A stretch of DNA of 64,000 nt from Scrofimicrobium sp. R131 (GTDB lineage Bacteria; Actinomycetota; Actinomycetes; Actinomycetales; Actinomycetaceae), in contig NZ_CP138335.1 in NCBI RefSeq assembly GCF_040256745.1, positions 186,001-250,000 of the forward strand. Reading direction: 5' to 3'. Each line of letters starts with the position of its first letter. Position 1 is the stretch's first letter. The notes beneath the pieces are model-generated. The model saw only the letters and a program-made list of their open reading frames with translations, had not been told where the DNA came from and searched no databases. Positions 62,401 through 64,000 of the stretch are shown one piece after another. The translations under genes and the position numbers were made by a program.

Positions 62401-62786
62401 GAACCGACCTGGTCGCGGTCCTGGCTCAGTTGCCGGCCACCACCACGGTGACTGACACCGAAGGGACCAGCTACCAGGTAGAGCTCACCTGGGAGGTGAC
62501 AGGTTACGACGCCAACGTCCCCGGCACCTACCGGGCAACCGGGAGCTTTGCTCTGCCCGAGGGGGTGGCGCCCTCCGATGAGGTCGACCAGGTGGTCACC
62601 ACCGGGGTCATTGTCGAGGCGAAGGTCGTCCCCAGCCCGACGCCGACGGAACCGCCCGCACCGAAGCCGGGCGAGCCGAAGGACCCGGAGTTGGCTGACA
62701 CCGGTGCCAACCTTTGGCTTCCGGTTGGGTTGGCCGGGTTGCTGGTGGTAGCTGGAGGAGTGGCGTTGCGCCGATTTCGCAGCTAG
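59418..62786 (+). CDS. Sortase-anchored multidomain sialidase
   Basis: A 1,122-residue exo-alpha-sialidase (GH33) that releases terminal sialic acid from glycans. Signal peptide up to about residue 30. The catalytic propeller (about 45-400) begins at CYRIPAL (arginine of the RIP motif, about 60) and carries Asp boxes TSDDNGLTW, SSDHGQTW, SDDHGETW and SYDDGQTW. An Ig-like domain (410-510) and an F5/8-type (CBM32-like) sugar-binding domain (515-650) follow, then two repeats of an unknown beta domain (660-880), two short Ig-like repeats, and an LADTG sortase motif (about residue 1092) with a membrane helix and basic tail. It is fixed to the wall. Confidence 0.93.
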   Translation: MTVWTRRLAGVAATAILSIVGLAPLSHAEPAPAPANVDPTLPASYEETRLATNGVDGFTCYRIPALTTANDGTVLASWDGRPGSCGDAPNPNSIVLRTSDDNGLTWSEPRVIAQGVGGDDQVGYSDPSFVVDRETGDIFNFFVQSYDWGWHQGGNNPPSTERQVMHAVYIKSSDHGQTWSEPVRVTEALDPNGDGTVVNGRFAASGEGIQLRTGAHAGRLIQQYTVRDISKGGGMYAVSLYSDDHGETWQAGEPVGPNMDENKVVELSDGRVMLNSRSSGSSGGRWIAYSDDGAETWTGLTFDTQLTDPRNNASIIRAFPLAEPGTPESKILLFSNANSASSRANGTIRISYDDGQTWPDSKVFQAGGMSYSTLTTLADGTIGLLYEPGGSNIQFAKFTWNWLEPGGVTAEVAEPGVVRGANTVSVTLSNPGLAGDLEAGTLTVEYPEATGSVAVPALAGQGQVTVELPLEIGQFVDPGPLTLAASYRTGERTFTLQLPLEVTLAEGQYASEVAPRDQFSVIESAPAQAGEGPERMLDGANFTLYHTLYAGIELPDGFVVDLGSELQLAYLDLTPRSDGANGKIGQYRIEAGSDLADLQPVAEGTWPASASSQRAYLDGVNARYVKVVALSSYGDTPNSWLSVAEFNVRTVGEEPEQQPLQVEMTLAGTPAASYAVGDLIPVNLRFTNLTDQPLSAQSTTSGWEGLAGCAVEDLAAGTSVDCEGQASYRVTQADLERAYVDLSQVWSVEQSEVQVSGPRVNLGIIITNLGVIDVPEVIEAGTVLTYRFEYQNLTERTVAVVPLEGDFGGFHITGTPNCRYGALAPTGSTPKFCNTAVYTVTQQDLDAGQIAPAARFAVGPNTNGTDPYFEVDVPAPVLRLGEDLPVLTEVDPVDPISVPFGTDLDGVLALLPTHGQAQDSAGGTHEVEFAWEVVDYDGSSAQTYPARATFALPDGVEAGGIDPVVETSVTVEPAEVTEPKLASVTPVDSITVEEGTDLVAVLAQLPATTTVTDTEGTSYQVELTWEVTGYDANVPGTYRATGSFALPEGVAPSDEVDQVVTTGVIVEAKVVPSPTPTEPPAPKPGEPKDPELADTGANLWLPVGLAGLLVVAGGVALRRFRS

Positions 62787-62805
62787 AACCGGTAGTTAAT
62801 GCAGG

Positions 62806-62840
62806 AGGTGGGCGGAGCCGGTTGGCTCCGCCCACCTTTT
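62806..62840 (+). terminator. Rho-independent terminator after the sialidase
   Basis: GGTGGGCGGAGCC (62807-62819) pairs with GGCTCCGCCCACC (62824-62836) with a four-base loop, followed by TTTT. A very stable stem of 13 pairs. Confidence 0.92.
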
Positions 62841-62910
62841 GCTGTCTGGTTGGGCTGTCTGGTTGGGCCGGTCCAGTTGGGCCAGTCGCGCAGGCTGCGT
62901 CCGAGGGCGA

Positions 62911-63684
62911 CTACTCGGCGGGCTCGTGGCGCAGAGCGGTCATCAGCGGCTCGTAGTGCTCTTCGACGGCCAGGCAGTAGGCATCCAAATCTCCGGCGTA
63001 GGCGGCGGAAAGCATCGCCTGGTGAGCGCGGGCGGTCGCGACGGCCGCCCCCTCGGTGTGGGTGACCAGGTCGGGCAGGATCGCGGTGTGAACCAGCCAG
63101 AAAGAGGAGTAGGTCTGTCGCAGCAGTTCGTTGCCGACGCCCCGCAGCAGCAGGTCGTGAAAGGCCATGTCCTCGGCCATGAAACTGCGGCCCTGCTCGG
63201 TCAGCTCCAGCATCGCCTCGACCAGTTGGTCGAGCTGTGGGTTGGGGCGCTGGTGGTGAGCGCGAACCACGTCGCGCGCCATTCCGTAGTCCAGGGCCCG
63301 CCGAGCCTCGGCGACTTCCAGCAGGAAGGTTCGGTTACCGGTGGCGGACAGCGAGGCTCGCAGAGCGAGCGTCTGGACCATCGGCTCAAGCGACATTTCT
63401 CCCACGAAGGTCCCCGAGCCGTGCTTGACCTGGACAATGTCCAGCGCTTCGAGCTTTCGAAGTGCCTCGCGCACAGATGAGCGGGAGACTCCGATCTCGG
63501 CTCCAAGTTCCGCCTCGGTGGGCAGGGGATCCCCCGGGGCCAGGTTTCGGCTCAAGATGTAGGACTTGATGGCGTTCATGGTCGCTGCCGCCCGGTTCAT
63601 CATCGAAACCGCGGGAGGTTGCGTAATGGCAACGCTAGATAACAGTTCGGTTAACGCGCCTTGCGCGAAGTTGTCAGACATCAT
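62911..63684 (-). CDS. FadR-subfamily GntR regulator of the sialidase locus
   Basis: A 257-residue repressor. Winged helix (about residues 35-95) with GDPLPTEAELGAEIGVSRSSVREALRKLEALDI, given here in part: LPTEAELGAEIGVSRSSVRE. The C-terminal all-helical FCD ligand domain has the metal-histidine pattern DMAFHDLLL with further histidines. A 27-residue extension precedes the usual start; ATG 63603 is a possible alternative. The start at 63684 overlaps a candidate operator. Related NanR-type regulators respond to sialic acid metabolites; that function is inferred from context. Confidence 0.88.
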   Translation of the reverse strand: MMSDNFAQGALTELLSSVAITQPPAVSMMNRAAATMNAIKSYILSRNLAPGDPLPTEAELGAEIGVSRSSVREALRKLEALDIVQVKHGSGTFVGEMSLEPMVQTLALRASLSATGNRTFLLEVAEARRALDYGMARDVVRAHHQRPNPQLDQLVEAMLELTEQGRSFMAEDMAFHDLLLRGVGNELLRQTYSSFWLVHTAILPDLVTHTEGAAVATARAHQAMLSAAYAGDLDAYCLAVEEHYEPLMTALRHEPAE

Positions 63685-63688
63685 ATGA
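63670..63688. promoter_or_regulatory. Candidate FadR-type operator 3
   Basis: Core TTGTCAGACATC at 63671-63682, followed by ATATGA, overlaps the first codons of the regulator and lies 78 bases upstream of the solute-binding protein start. It shares the core with the sialidase/oxidoreductase sites. Confidence 0.6.
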
Positions 63689-63766
63689 TTATTCTATCTC
63701 AGCATCGTAAGTGTTGGGACAAACATAAGCACAACAGTGTTCATAGCTCAACGGAGAGGAGCAGGG

Positions 63767-64000
63767 ATGTCGTTCCTGCGAAGGAAAGGCGGCGCGGCCG
63801 CAGCAGTAGCCGTGGTCGCAGCGCTGGCCCTGTCAGCGTGTGGCAGCGGAGGGTCCAAGGACCAGTCTTCTGCTGACCAAAGCGGATCCGCCGAAGGAGG
63901 GAGCGCCGGTACCACGATTACCGCCGCTGCCGCATACGAAACCACCAACTACGACCCCTCCAGCACGTCTTCCGCGCTGGCCATGGGAACCAACTGGCAT
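63767..64000 (+). CDS. ABC transporter family-5 solute-binding lipoprotein, 3' end outside window
   Basis: The first 78 residues only. A signal peptide with lipobox LSACGS (Cys near residue 25), then a serine/glycine-rich linker and TITAAAAYETTNYDPSST, matching the N-terminus of peptide/oligosaccharide (SBP family 5) binding proteins. GGAGAGGAGCAGGG precedes ATG 63767. With a sialidase and FadR regulator alongside, a SatA-like sialic acid uptake system is a reasonable guess; the rest of the operon lies outside the window. Confidence 0.8.
   Translation, partial: MSFLRRKGGAAAAVAVVAALALSACGSGGSKDQSSADQSGSAEGGSAGTTITAAAAYETTNYDPSSTSSALAMGTNWH

Overview
The window is chromosomal DNA from a high-GC Gram-positive bacterium, most likely a member of the Actinomycetaceae (Actinomyces/Actinobaculum-like). 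The evidence is the high GC content, GTG and TTG start codons, 1-14 base gene overlaps, small actinobacterial marker proteins (DUF3073, DUF3618, an actinobacterial Holin-X protein), the order SRP RNA-dnaX-recR, a fused MrpA-MrpB antiporter subunit and an LAxTG-type sortase signal. Genus assignment is inference; no rRNA lies in the window.

Left part (1-24.5 kb): a LytR_C wall protein and a beta-class DNA methyltransferase; a YtrA-type GntR operon with a perfect 21-bp inverted-repeat operator; a two-gene ABC system; a decayed phage-type integrase and low-GC debris up to tRNA-Ser; then housekeeping genes (YbaK-like deacylase, SRP RNA, dnaX, recR, thioredoxin, Nudix, tRNA-Gly). After tRNA-Gly come integrase-arm-like tandem repeats and an NYN-domain protein, then a malEFG-like sugar ABC operon without its own ATPase, a P1B-type metal ATPase, a TM2 protein, dcd, and a membrane iron-sulfur oxidoreductase.

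Middle part (24.5-45.5 kb): a complete Mrp Na+/H+ antiporter operon (A+B fused, C, D, E, F, G); a set of mostly minus-strand genes (DUF3073, DUF3618, Holin-X, orphan LolD-type ATPase, aldo/keto reductase, tyrosine phosphatase, DUF5701, TMEM175, histidine phosphatase lipoprotein); and a beta-glucoside PTS locus with a divergent LicR-type regulator, separate IIB, IIC and IIA genes and a GH1 enzyme whose acid/base glutamate position holds glutamine.

Accessory patch (45.6-50.4 kb): a 105-bp tandem repeat dense in TTTGCCA, two HIRAN-domain proteins, a frame interrupted by TGA, a HicA/HicB-like toxin-antitoxin pair that appears to be leaderless, and a complete IS1249-like insertion sequence with 8-bp target duplication that split the third gene of the hicAB operon. 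It abuts a tRNA-Phe/Asp/Glu cluster.

Right part (50.9-64 kb): MscS channel, MsrB, EamA transporter, DnaQ-like exonuclease, homoserine dehydrogenase and a Bcr-type efflux pump, followed by a sialic-acid scavenging locus: two Gfo/Idh/MocA oxidoreductases, a 1,122-residue wall-anchored sialidase, a FadR-type GntR regulator and the start of a family-5 solute-binding lipoprotein. A shared 12-bp core (TTGTCWGAYRTC) occurs in both promoter regions of this locus and is a candidate operator linking these genes into one regulon.
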